A DNA stretch of 64,000 nucleotides, from assembly GCF_004353505.1 (NCBI RefSeq), contig NZ_SMNQ01000011.1, positions 157,354 to 221,353 on the forward strand, written 5' to 3'. Below, piece after piece: positions 32,813 to 41,212 of the stretch (positions are counted from its first letter, which is position 1; every line of letters begins with the position of its first letter). The notes under the pieces were generated by a model. That model did no database searches. It saw only the letters and a list, made by a program, of their open reading frames with translations, and was not told where the DNA came from. The DNA comes from Streptomyces sp. WAC05374. GTDB lineage: Bacteria > Actinomycetota > Actinomycetes > Streptomycetales > Streptomycetaceae. The translations under genes were made by a program, and so were the position numbers.

Positions 32813-33748
32813 TCAGGCGAGGAGGCCGGAACTCTTCCAGAGCCTGCGCCCGGGGCCGCGCAGCACGCCGATGTCGTCGAGGAACTCCGTCAGCCGCCGG
32901 GCGCCCGACTGCATCACCTCGCGGCGGTGGCCGCTGGCCCTCACCTGGGCGACCGCCTGGCGCCGGTCGAGGCCGACGTTCTCGTACACCTCGGGGTTGA
33001 CGAAGCAGACGGAGAAGACGCGGGCCGCCTCGCCGCAGCTCAGGCGGGTGAACTCCTGCTCCCAGCGCGGCGCCGTCACCATCTGGCGGCGCAACTCCTC
33101 GCGTGCGTACCGGACGTGCCGGGCCTCCTCCACCACGTGGATGCGGGTCACCCCGCGCACCAGGCTCTGGACGCGCTCGTCGGGGAAGGTCAGGCGCTGC
33201 ATCCAGTCGAGGATCTCCTCGCCGAGCAGCGTGGCCGCGAACGAACCGGGGGTCGTGGAGACGGTCTTCAGGACGCGCGCCATGTTGTGGTAGACGCGCG
33301 GCACCCGGTACGCCGGGGCCCCGCCCTTCTGGATCATCCGCGCGAACATCATCGAGTGGCGGCACTCGTCCGCGATCTCGGTGAGCGCGTACCGGACGTG
33401 GTTGCTGGTGACCGACTTGTCGTAGATGTGCCGGACCAGGAGCTGCATCAGGATGATCTCGAACCAGATGCCGAGCGAGGCGAGCGACGCGGCCTCGTGC
33501 CGGGCGAGGTCCATCCGCTGTTCCTCGGACATCCTCCGCCACAGGGGGGTGTCGTAGAGGGAGACCAGCTCCGGCGGCCAGAACCACTTGCCGTCCTCGA
33601 CCGGGGCGTCCCAGTCGAGCTCCTTGTCGGGGTCGAACGAGTGCTTGGCCGACGATTCGAGCAGGCGCTCGGCGACCTGTTCGCGGTCGCGGAGCGGGCC
33701 GAGCGCGTCGCGGAGCAGCCGTATGTCGCGTTCGGTCACGGACGTCAT
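32813..33748 (-). CDS. AurF-type diiron oxygenase (N-oxygenase fold)
   Basis: 311 aa. Ferritin-fold diiron protein of the AurF (PF11583) type: metal-binding ExxxH/ExxH helices EIADECRHSMMF and HVVEEARHVRYA, plus an ARHEAASLASLGIWFE helix. AurF itself oxidises an aryl amine to a nitro group; the substrate here is unknown, and many Streptomyces carry this family outside antibiotic clusters. ATG 33748 preceded by GAGGTG. It is divergent from a second ferritin-like protein and followed by its likely TetR regulator. Confidence 0.88.
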   Translation of the reverse strand: MTSVTERDIRLLRDALGPLRDREQVAERLLESSAKHSFDPDKELDWDAPVEDGKWFWPPELVSLYDTPLWRRMSEEQRMDLARHEAASLASLGIWFEIILMQLLVRHIYDKSVTSNHVRYALTEIADECRHSMMFARMIQKGGAPAYRVPRVYHNMARVLKTVSTTPGSFAATLLGEEILDWMQRLTFPDERVQSLVRGVTRIHVVEEARHVRYAREELRRQMVTAPRWEQEFTRLSCGEAARVFSVCFVNPEVYENVGLDRRQAVAQVRASGHRREVMQSGARRLTEFLDDIGVLRGPGRRLWKSSGLLA

Positions 33749-33802
33749 GAGCGGAGCACCTCGCGCGGTAGGCGTTGCCGGGGGACATCCCTTATGAGAC
33801 TG

Positions 33803-33845
33803 CTTGTCAGCAAGACCGTCAATCCCTTGTGCGCGACTTGTTGAC
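33803..33845. promoter_or_regulatory. Inverted repeat in the shared AurF/ferritin-like promoter region
   Basis: GTCAGCAAG (33806-33814) and CTTGTTGAC (33837-33845) form an 8/9 inverted repeat across 22 bp. The left arm is also part of a small palindrome CTTG-TCAG-CAAG (33803-33814). The right arm overlaps TTGACC (33841-33846), a likely -35 for the plus-strand gene. A good candidate site for the adjacent TetR. Confidence 0.5.
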
Positions 33846-33908
33846 CCGGCGTCTACCAACGTGTGAGCCTGCCAACTACCCGTCAGCGCACAGGCGAAGG
33901 AGCCGTCC

Positions 33909-35012
33909 GTGTCGACGCACACCCTGTACAGCAAGGACCCGGGAGACCCGACCTGGCAGGTGCCGGCCACCGGCTCGGCCCGCTTCACCTGGGAGTACGA
34001 CGACGGCCGCGACCGGCTGCTCGCCCTGTACCAGAAGGGCAAGGACAAGCAGTGGGACGGTGCCCGGCGCATCGACTGGGACCTGGAGGTCGACCCGTAC
34101 GACCCGCTCGGCACACCCGACGAGGCGCTGACCCTGTACGGCACCCGCCACTGGGGCAAGCTGACCGAGAAGGACAAGGGCGAGCTGCGCAGGCACTACG
34201 CCTCCTGGCAGTTCAGCCAGTTCCTCCACGGCGAGCAGGGCGCGATGATCTGCGCCGCCCGGATCGTGGAGTCCGTCCCCGACATGGACGCCAAGTTCTA
34301 CTCCGCCACCCAGACCATGGACGAGGCCCGGCACGCCGAGATCTACGGGCGCTTCCTGCACGAGAAGGTCGGGATGCTGTACCCGATCAACGACAGCCTC
34401 CAGGGCCTGCTCGGCGACACCCTGCGCGACTCCCGCTGGGACATGCCCTACCTCGGCATGCAGGTCCTCATCGAGGGCCTCGCCCTGGCCGCGTTCGGGA
34501 TGATCCGGGACTCCACCGACAAACCGCTGCCGAAGCAGATACTGGCGTACGTCATGCAGGACGAGGCCCGGCACGTGGCCTTCGGCCGGATGGCCCTGCG
34601 CGACCACTACAAGCAGCTCACCGACGCCGAACTGCGCGAGCGCGAGGAGTTCGTCATCGAGGGCTGCCACCTCATGCGCGACCGGCTGCGCGGCGTGGAG
34701 GTGCTGGAGAACTTCGGCGTCTCGACGAAGGAGGCCGAGGAGTACTCCGAACAGTCCGAGTTCCTCCACCTGTTCCGCAAGCTCCTCTTCAGCCGGATCG
34801 TCCCCTGCGTCAAGGACATCGGCCTGTGGGGCGAGCGGCTCCAGAAGGCGTACGTGGACATGGGCGTCTTCGAGATGGGCGACTCCAACCTGGACCTGCT
34901 GATGACCCAGGACGAGGAGATCGCCGAGCGGCTCGACCGCGAACGCTTCGCCGCCGAGGAGGCCGGACGGGTCGCCGAGGTCACCGACGCGATCGCCGAG
35001 GGCGGTGCGTGA
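33909..35012 (+). CDS. Ferritin-like diiron protein
   Basis: 367 aa. Two ExxH-type metal motifs, TMDEARHAEIYGRF and MQDEARHVAFGRM, with earlier Glu residues on partner helices (HGEQGAMICAARIVE, EGLALAAFGMI), give a carboxylate-bridged diiron site. The layout is like R2-type or fatty-acyl desaturase-like ferritin-fold proteins. GTG start with AAGGAG at good spacing. Divergent from the AurF-like gene; the two diiron proteins may act on the same compound. Exact reaction not known. Confidence 0.85.
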   Translation: MSTHTLYSKDPGDPTWQVPATGSARFTWEYDDGRDRLLALYQKGKDKQWDGARRIDWDLEVDPYDPLGTPDEALTLYGTRHWGKLTEKDKGELRRHYASWQFSQFLHGEQGAMICAARIVESVPDMDAKFYSATQTMDEARHAEIYGRFLHEKVGMLYPINDSLQGLLGDTLRDSRWDMPYLGMQVLIEGLALAAFGMIRDSTDKPLPKQILAYVMQDEARHVAFGRMALRDHYKQLTDAELREREEFVIEGCHLMRDRLRGVEVLENFGVSTKEAEEYSEQSEFLHLFRKLLFSRIVPCVKDIGLWGERLQKAYVDMGVFEMGDSNLDLLMTQDEEIAERLDRERFAAEEAGRVAEVTDAIAEGGA

Positions 35013-35045
35013 GCGCCCGCACACCCGTGACGTAGCCTGACGCGC

Positions 35046-35831
35046 ATGACCATGCCGCCTCCGTCCCAGCAGCCCGGCCCGTACACGGGCCCCTACCCCG
35101 GTCCGTACCAGCAGCAGCCGCAGCCGCAGCCCGGCTTCCCGCAGCAGTACCCCGGACCGTACGGGGCGCCGGTGCCTCCGCAGCCGCCGAAGAGGCGCAC
35201 CGGCCTGGTCGTCGGCCTGGTGACCGGAGGGCTCGTCCTGCTCGGCTGCCTCGGCGTCGGTGTGGCCATGGTCGTCGGCGGCGCCGGGGACGACACCCCC
35301 TTCCCGGCCGCCACGCACAAGCTCACCGTCCCCCCGACGCTCGTGGACGGCGAGTACACGCTCGCCCAGGACATGTCCGGCACCGAGGGCAAGAAGGTCC
35401 TGGACGACACCTACAGCCCCGACGTCCGCACGGACGGGGCGGCCGTCGCGCAGTACACCGCCGAGAAGGACGGCGCCATCAAGGCGCTGGTCGTCTCCGG
35501 CTACTACGGGCAGGTCAAGAACCCCGACAGTGAGCGCCGCAGCGTTCTGCGCGGCGCCGGCACCGCGCAGAACGCCACGATCGAGACGCCCGCGAAGGAC
35601 GTCACGCCCGCCGGGTCCGACGTCACGGTCGAGTGCGAGGTGCTCAGCAACACCGAGGCGGGCAACAAGGTGACCTTCCCGATGTGCGCCTGGGGCGACG
35701 GCAACACCGTTCTCGGGGTCGGCGTCGTCGACGCGGCCTCCATGGGCCAAAAGCCCGGGGACATCGACCTCGCCCGGGCCGCCGAGCTGACCCTGAAGGT
35801 CCGCGCCGAGATGCGCAAGCCGATCGGCTGA
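35046..35831 (+). CDS. Membrane-anchored protein with Pro/Gln-rich N-terminus
   Basis: 261 aa. Cytoplasmic Pro/Gln/Tyr-rich tail (1-48), one membrane helix (about 52-78), then an extracellular domain of ~180 residues with many alternating strands (DGEYTLAQDMSGTEGKKVLDD and VTVECEVLSNTEAGNKVTFPMCAWGD, with two Cys). A common Streptomyces surface protein of unknown function. ATG at 35046, 33 bp after the ferritin-like gene, so maybe co-transcribed. Confidence 0.75.
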   Translation: MTMPPPSQQPGPYTGPYPGPYQQQPQPQPGFPQQYPGPYGAPVPPQPPKRRTGLVVGLVTGGLVLLGCLGVGVAMVVGGAGDDTPFPAATHKLTVPPTLVDGEYTLAQDMSGTEGKKVLDDTYSPDVRTDGAAVAQYTAEKDGAIKALVVSGYYGQVKNPDSERRSVLRGAGTAQNATIETPAKDVTPAGSDVTVECEVLSNTEAGNKVTFPMCAWGDGNTVLGVGVVDAASMGQKPGDIDLARAAELTLKVRAEMRKPIG

Positions 35832-35848
35832 CCTTCCGGCGGGCCCGC

Positions 35849-37339
35849 TCAGGAACCGGGACGTCCGGCGGAGCGCCGCTCCTCCTCGCGCAGCGCCTCC
35901 TCCATCACCGCCCGCGCGACGGGCGCCGCGCTGCCGCCGCCGCTGATGTCCTCCCGGTTCGCCGACGCGTCCTCCACGACCACCGCGACCGCGACGGCCG
36001 GCCGGCCCGTGCCGGCCGCCTGCGCCCAGCCGATGAACCAGGCGTACGGCGTGCCGGTGTTGCCCACCCCGTGCTGGGCCGTGCCGGTCTTGCCGCCGAC
36101 CGTCGCACCGGGGATGGCCGCCTTGCTGCCCGACCCGCCGTCGACGACGTCCACCATCAGCCGCTGGAGCCGCAGCGCCGTCGGCGGCAGCATCGCCTGC
36201 CGGTAGGTGCGGCGGACGTGCTGCGACACGAGGCCGCCGTCGGAGGTCGTCGTCCGGTCCACCAGGTGCGGGTGCGCGAGCTCACCGCCGTTGGCGACGG
36301 CGGCGGCGACCATCGCCATCTGGAGCGGGGTGGCCGTCGTGTCGTACTGGCCGATGGCCGAGAGCGCGAGCCGGTCCGTGGTCAGCTCCGCGTCGAAGTT
36401 GGACCGTGCCACCGCCGACGGGACGCGCAGCGAGGTGTCGTTGAAGCCGAACCGCCCCACCGCGTCGAGCATCCCGGCGCTCCCCACCTTCACCCCGAGG
36501 TGCGCCATCACCGTGTTGCACGACCAGCGGATCGCGTACGCCAGTGAGGCGTTGCCGCACCCCTTCGCCTCGTTGGGCAGCACGGTCCGCGTGCCCGGCA
36601 GCAGGTAGGGGTCGGGCGCGCCGGTCGGGGCGTCGACGTCGGTGACGATCCCGGCGTCCATCGCGGCCGCCGCGGTCACGATCTTGAAGGTGGAGCCGGG
36701 CGGATAGGTCTGGCGCAGCGCCCGGTTCAGCATCGGCTGGTCCGGTGCCCCGTTGAGCCGGGCCCATGCGGCGGCCACCTCGCGGCCGGTGCCGGACAGC
36801 AGCCCGGGGTCGTACGAGGGGCTGCTCACCAGAGCCAGGATGCGCCCGCTGTACGGCTCGATGGCGGCGACCGCGCCGCGCCGGCCGGCGAGCCCGTCGT
36901 AGGCGAGGCGCTGCAGCGGCTCCCGGATGGTGGTGACGACGTCGCCGCCCGGGGGCCGGGTGCGGCTGAGGTCGTACCAGAAGGGGAAGGGCGTGAGCAT
37001 CGGGCTGGTGCCGGACAGCAGGGGGTCCTCGGCGTGCTCCAGCAGCGTGGTGCCGTACGTCTGCGAGGCGTATCCCGTCACCGGCGCGTACAGCGGGCCG
37101 TCGGCGTACGTGCGCTCGTGGCGCAGCGGCTGGCCGGTGTCCCTGGAGCCGGTGACCGGTGTGCCGTCCACGAGGATGTCGCCGCGCGGCTGGGCGTAAC
37201 GGGCCATCACGGGTCGGCGGTTGGCGGGGTTCTTGTCCAGCGACGGCGCCTCGAGGACCTGGACCCGGCCGGCGTTCACCAGCAGGGCACCGAGCAGCAG
37301 CAGGCACAGCACGGCCGCGTGGCGGATGCAGGGGATCAC
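35849..37339 (-). CDS. Class B penicillin-binding protein (transpeptidase)
   Basis: 496 aa. N-terminal membrane anchor (about 8-25), PBP dimerisation region and transpeptidase domain with SxxK in GSTFKIV, SxN in SCNTVMAH and KTGT in GGKTGTAQ. It cross-links peptidoglycan together with the SEDS protein encoded just upstream. The GTG start overlaps the SEDS gene stop (GTGA) and has GGAGG before it. An accessory SEDS/PBP pair, distinct from the division (ftsW/ftsI) and rodA/pbp2 loci by context. Confidence 0.93.
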   Translation of the reverse strand: MIPCIRHAAVLCLLLLGALLVNAGRVQVLEAPSLDKNPANRRPVMARYAQPRGDILVDGTPVTGSRDTGQPLRHERTYADGPLYAPVTGYASQTYGTTLLEHAEDPLLSGTSPMLTPFPFWYDLSRTRPPGGDVVTTIREPLQRLAYDGLAGRRGAVAAIEPYSGRILALVSSPSYDPGLLSGTGREVAAAWARLNGAPDQPMLNRALRQTYPPGSTFKIVTAAAAMDAGIVTDVDAPTGAPDPYLLPGTRTVLPNEAKGCGNASLAYAIRWSCNTVMAHLGVKVGSAGMLDAVGRFGFNDTSLRVPSAVARSNFDAELTTDRLALSAIGQYDTTATPLQMAMVAAAVANGGELAHPHLVDRTTTSDGGLVSQHVRRTYRQAMLPPTALRLQRLMVDVVDGGSGSKAAIPGATVGGKTGTAQHGVGNTGTPYAWFIGWAQAAGTGRPAVAVAVVVEDASANREDISGGGSAAPVARAVMEEALREEERRSAGRPGS

Positions 37340-38688
37340 CGGACCTCCTCCACCACGGGCAGGACGGCGCCGGGCTCGGCGCCCCGTGGCTCGGGCGCCC
37401 GGGCGGAGTCGCTGACGCGGATCAGCAGGGCGACGATGATCCAGTTGGTGACGACCGACGAACCGCCCTGCGCCAGGAAGGGCATGGCCATGCCGGTCAG
37501 GGGGATCAGGCCCATCACGCCGCCCGCGATCACGAACACCTGGAGGGCCGGGATGGAGGAGAGGCCGGTGGCCAGGAGCCTGCCGAAGGGGTCCCGCAGC
37601 GCGAGCCCGGTCCTGAAGCCCCGTGCCACCAGCAGGGCGTACAGCAGGAAGACGGCCGTCAGCCCGGCCAGCCCCAGCTCCTCGCCGGCGGTGGCCAGGA
37701 TGAAGTCGGACTTGGCCGCGAAGCCGATCAGCACGGACTCGCCGAGCCCCAGGCCCGTCCCCAGCATCCCGCCCGCCGCGAACGCGAACAGCGACTGGGC
37801 GAGCTGGCCGGGGCCCTGGCCGGCCTCGACGGAGGCGAAGGGGTGCAGCCAGTCCTCCACCCGGCTGTTGACGTGTGGTTCGAGACCGCCGACCACGAAC
37901 GCACCGGCCGCCGCCAGCAGCAGGCCCACGGCGACCCAGCCGGTGCGGCCGGTGGCCACGTACAGCAGGATCACGAACAGGCCGAAGAACAGCAGCGAGG
38001 TGCCGAGGTCCCGCTCCAGCACCAGGACGCCCACGCTGACCAGCCAGATCGCCACGATCGGCCCGAGCACCCGCCCGGTGGGCAACTGCACGCCCCACAC
38101 CCGGCGGCCGGTGTACGCCAGTGCGGTGCGGTTGGCGGCCAGGTACGCGGCGAAGAAGACGGCGAGCAGGATCTTCGCGAACTCGCCCGGCTGGAACGAC
38201 AGGCCCCCGATCCTGATCCAGATCTTCGCGCCGTTGACGGCGGGGAAGAAGATCGGGGCGAGCAGCAGCAGCAGGGCGGCGGCGACGGACACGTACGCGT
38301 AGCCCTGGAGCGTCCGGTGGTCGCGCAGCAGTACGACCACCGCGATGAACAGCCCCACACCGAGGGTGGACCACACCAGTTGGGTGGGCGCGGCGTGGTC
38401 GGCGGGGGTCTCCAGGTCGAGGCGGTAGATCAGGACGAGGCCGAGGCCGTTGAGCAGGACGGCGATGGGGAGGAGGAGCGGGTCGGCGTACGGGGCGCGG
38501 CACCGCACGGCGACGTGCGCGAGCAGCGCCAGCAGCCCGAGCCCGGCGCCGTACGCGGCGGCGTCCGGCGGCACGGCGCCGTTCCTGGCGAGCCCGACGC
38601 CGACGTACCCGTACACGGCGATGAGGACGCCCCCGATGAGGAGGGACAGCTCCACCCCCCGGCGCCTGTGCGTCCCCGTTGCGGTCAT
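37336..38688 (-). CDS. FtsW/RodA/SpoVE (SEDS) family glycosyltransferase
   Basis: 450 aa, about 12 membrane helices. SEDS features: GAKIWIRIGGLSFQPGEFAKI (extracytoplasmic loop with the conserved motif), VLVLERDLGTSLLFFG and AGEELGLAG. It polymerises lipid II into glycan strands. ATG 38688 has no Shine-Dalgarno; a TACGTT hexamer ends 7 bp upstream, so the mRNA could be leaderless. Start overlapped downstream by the PBP gene, so the two are one operon. Confidence 0.93.
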   Translation of the reverse strand: MTATGTHRRRGVELSLLIGGVLIAVYGYVGVGLARNGAVPPDAAAYGAGLGLLALLAHVAVRCRAPYADPLLLPIAVLLNGLGLVLIYRLDLETPADHAAPTQLVWSTLGVGLFIAVVVLLRDHRTLQGYAYVSVAAALLLLLAPIFFPAVNGAKIWIRIGGLSFQPGEFAKILLAVFFAAYLAANRTALAYTGRRVWGVQLPTGRVLGPIVAIWLVSVGVLVLERDLGTSLLFFGLFVILLYVATGRTGWVAVGLLLAAAGAFVVGGLEPHVNSRVEDWLHPFASVEAGQGPGQLAQSLFAFAAGGMLGTGLGLGESVLIGFAAKSDFILATAGEELGLAGLTAVFLLYALLVARGFRTGLALRDPFGRLLATGLSSIPALQVFVIAGGVMGLIPLTGMAMPFLAQGGSSVVTNWIIVALLIRVSDSARAPEPRGAEPGAVLPVVEEVR

Positions 38689-38845
38689 GCCAGGCAACGT
38701 AGCAAGTGGTATGTCCGTTATGTCGCACCTGACACGGCCTGCTCCCGGCATCCGCCCGGGGCGGGGCCGTGCGGGGTCGCCCCCGCGGAGGCCGGCGGCG
38801 CCGTAACGGGAGAGGGGGCCCGGCGAAGGCGCCCCACGAGGGGGG

Positions 38846-40108
38846 TCAGGGCTCCGGGGTGGGCGGCGCGTACGCCGGGAGGAGCAGGCGGGCCTCGGCG
38901 CCGCCCCCTGGCGCGTGGGTGAAGCGCAGCTCCGCGCCGATGACCGACGCCTGGCCCGCCGCGATGGTCAGGCCCAGCCCGTGGCCCTTGCTGCCGCTCT
39001 CCGTGCGGAACCGCTGCGGCCCGTGCTCCAGGAGGTAGCCGGGGTACCCCGGCCCGTGGTCCCGGACCGTCACCACCGGGCCGTCCACCGTGAGGACGAC
39101 CGGCGGCCGGCCGTGCTTGTGGGCGTTGGCCACCAGGTTGCCCAGCACCCGCTCCAGGCGCCGCTTGTCCGTCTCCACGCGCGCGTCCCGGACGATCCGC
39201 ACCTCCGTGTCCGTGCCCGACACCCGCACCACGCGCTCGGCCAGCGGCCCCAGCTCGTGCACGTCGAGGTCGACCGTCTCGGTGCGCGCGTCCAGCCGGG
39301 AGATCTCCAGCAGATCCTCCGTCAGCGCCCGCATCGCCCTCACCCGGTCCCGCACCATCTCCGCGGGCCGCCCGGGCGGCAGCAGCTCGGCCGCCGCCGA
39401 CAGCCCGGTCAGCGGTGTGCGCAACTCGTGCGCCACGTCCGCCGTGAAGCGCTGCTCGCTCAGCAGCTTGCCCTGGAGGCTGGACGCCATCGTGTCCAGC
39501 GCACCCGACACGGTGGCGACCTCGTCCTCCGGGTGCGCGGGGTCCTTCGTCCGGGGGTCGTTGACCCGGGCGTCCAGGTCGCCCGCGCTGATCCGCCGCG
39601 CCACCTGCGCCGTCAGGTGCAGCCGCCGCGTCACCCGGGTCACCGCGAACGACCCGACCAGCAGCGTCGCCCCGATCGCCAGCACCGAGGAGCCGACGAT
39701 GGCCTGGTCCAGCCCGCTGATGGTGCTCGCGCTCAGCGAGTAGTCCACGCGCACCGCGAGCGCCCGGCCGTCGGCGGGCCCGGCCGCCCACATCGTGGGC
39801 CGCCCCCCGGAGTCGGCCACCAGCGTGCCGCGCTCGCCGCGCACCGCGAGCGCCCGGAGCGCGGCGGGCATGCCGTCCGGGTCGACGCCCGCGTACGGCG
39901 GCAGCGGCTCGCCCGCCTCGTACGCGCGCGTCACCTCCTCCAGCCGGTCCAGGGCCTTCTCCCGCGCCGTGTCCACCGTCTGCCGGGTCACCGACACGTG
40001 CACCAGGGCGCCCAGCAGCGCGGCCAGCGCACAGCACATCACCGTGATGAACACCCCGGCCTTCCAGGTCAGGGTCGCCATCCAGGCAGGAGGCCTCGGG
40101 CGCCGCAT
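38846..40108 (-). CDS. Sensor histidine kinase without an adjacent response regulator
   Basis: 420 aa. Membrane helix (about 15-37), extracytoplasmic domain (about 38-125), second helix (about 132-155), HAMP, HisKA with SDVAHELRTPLTG-type box (ADVAHELRTP), N box NLVANAHKHG and G box RDHGPGYPG, SKGHGLGLTIAAG. Start overlaps the stop of the upstream lipoprotein gene (TGATG). In layout the pair recalls CseA/CseC (lipoprotein plus sensor) of cell-envelope stress, but no receiver gene is present in this window. Confidence 0.9.
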   Translation of the reverse strand: MRRPRPPAWMATLTWKAGVFITVMCCALAALLGALVHVSVTRQTVDTAREKALDRLEEVTRAYEAGEPLPPYAGVDPDGMPAALRALAVRGERGTLVADSGGRPTMWAAGPADGRALAVRVDYSLSASTISGLDQAIVGSSVLAIGATLLVGSFAVTRVTRRLHLTAQVARRISAGDLDARVNDPRTKDPAHPEDEVATVSGALDTMASSLQGKLLSEQRFTADVAHELRTPLTGLSAAAELLPPGRPAEMVRDRVRAMRALTEDLLEISRLDARTETVDLDVHELGPLAERVVRVSGTDTEVRIVRDARVETDKRRLERVLGNLVANAHKHGRPPVVLTVDGPVVTVRDHGPGYPGYLLEHGPQRFRTESGSKGHGLGLTIAAGQASVIGAELRFTHAPGGGAEARLLLPAYAPPTPEP

Positions 40109-40890
40109 CACGTGCCGCCCGGGCCGGGGGAGGGTGACGGGGACGGCGAGGGGGACGGCGAAGGCGAGGCGGGCTTCGGCGGCACCGGCTTCACCCGGAC
40201 GATCTCGTCCCGCGTCGGGAGCATCGCCCGCTGCTGGCCGTCCCACGACCACGCCGTGCGGTACTCGTACCCCGGGATGCCCGCCGAGACCACGCGCACC
40301 ACCAGGTCCCTGCCCGCGAGCTGGACGCCCACGACCTGGTCGACGGTGGACATGATGCGGGTCAGCCCCCCGTCCTCGGGCATGTACACGCGCAGCCCCG
40401 TCTGCTGCTCGGGCATGCGGATGCCGACGACCAGCTCGTCCCGGCCGTCCCCGGTGAGATCCCGGTAGTACGGCGTCATCACCGGGCACTGCCGCGGTTT
40501 CGTCCCGCACTCCCGGATCTGCCGGGCCGTCTCCTCGTACATCCCGTCCGGGCCGCTGTACTCGCCCGGGTGCGCCGCCACCTCGGCCCGGACCACGTGC
40601 ACCGGGTCGACCCGGTGCACGTCACCGCCGGGCACGGCCACCCCCGGCACCCGCGCGGTGTCGCTCTCGCCGTAGTCGTAGGGCGGCGCGGTCACGGGCG
40701 GGAGGTCCGGCCACAGGCGCACCGGGCCGACCGCCGTCGGCGTGGGGCCCGCGCTGGTCAGCTCACCAGCGTCGCCGCACCCCGACAGCAGCAGCGCCGC
40801 CACCGCCGCACCGGGCAGCAGCAGAGCCGCGTACACGGCGGCCGGGCGGTGCGGGCTCACGGTCCTCCTGACGGGTCGGTGCGACGGCAT
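40108..40890 (-). CDS. Secreted lipoprotein coupled to the sensor kinase
   Basis: 260 aa. Signal peptide with lipobox LLSGC (Cys about 38). Body has a DLTGDGRDELVVGIRM segment like one FG-GAP/VCBS blade and ends in a Ser-Pro repeat tail. Co-translated with the kinase, so it probably modulates the kinase sensor domain. ATG 40890 chosen because GGAAG lies 7 nt upstream; a TTG five codons earlier is less likely. A possible promoter (TCGACA - 17 - AATATG, minus strand) lies just upstream. Confidence 0.85.
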   Translation of the reverse strand: MPSHRPVRRTVSPHRPAAVYAALLLPGAAVAALLLSGCGDAGELTSAGPTPTAVGPVRLWPDLPPVTAPPYDYGESDTARVPGVAVPGGDVHRVDPVHVVRAEVAAHPGEYSGPDGMYEETARQIRECGTKPRQCPVMTPYYRDLTGDGRDELVVGIRMPEQQTGLRVYMPEDGGLTRIMSTVDQVVGVQLAGRDLVVRVVSAGIPGYEYRTAWSWDGQQRAMLPTRDEIVRVKPVPPKPASPSPSPSPSPSPSPGPGGT

Positions 40891-40966
40891 GGCGGTCTTC
40901 CGCAAACCATATTCGTACGGAAGTCCCTTTTGTCGACCCGGCCCGGCCCGTACGCCGTGCCCGCCG

Positions 40967-41212
40967 TCACCGTACCCGCGTGCCGCCCGACAGCATCCGG
41001 TCGGCCTGCTCCCGCGTGATCCGCTCCTCCGTGCCGCAGAACGCGCACTGCGTCGCGTACGACGTGGCCACCGGGAACAGCGGCACGAAGAACAGCGTGA
41101 ACTTGGTCGTCCTCCGGCGCAGCGCGTGCGCCGCCGGGTTGCCGCACCGCCCGCACACCAGCGTCAGCACCGCGAGCTGCCGGAGGTACGCCTTCGTCCC
41201 GAAGATGATCAT
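40967..41212 (-). CDS. Zinc-ribbon protein
   Basis: 81 aa. Two CxxC pairs, VCGRCGNPA and CAFCGTEE, separated by a hydrophobic FTLFFVPLFPVA stretch, as in the small zinc-ribbon/membrane proteins common in Streptomyces. ATG overlaps the HEAT-repeat gene stop (ATGA). Function unknown; its coupling suggests it acts with the HEAT protein. Confidence 0.82.
   Translation of the reverse strand: MIIFGTKAYLRQLAVLTLVCGRCGNPAAHALRRRTTKFTLFFVPLFPVATSYATQCAFCGTEERITREQADRMLSGGTRVR

Noticed and set aside
37340..38728. Long N-terminal extension of the PBP frame
   Set aside because: It overlaps the whole SEDS gene on the same strand and reads as Arg-rich noise; the GTG at 37339 with GGAGG is supported.
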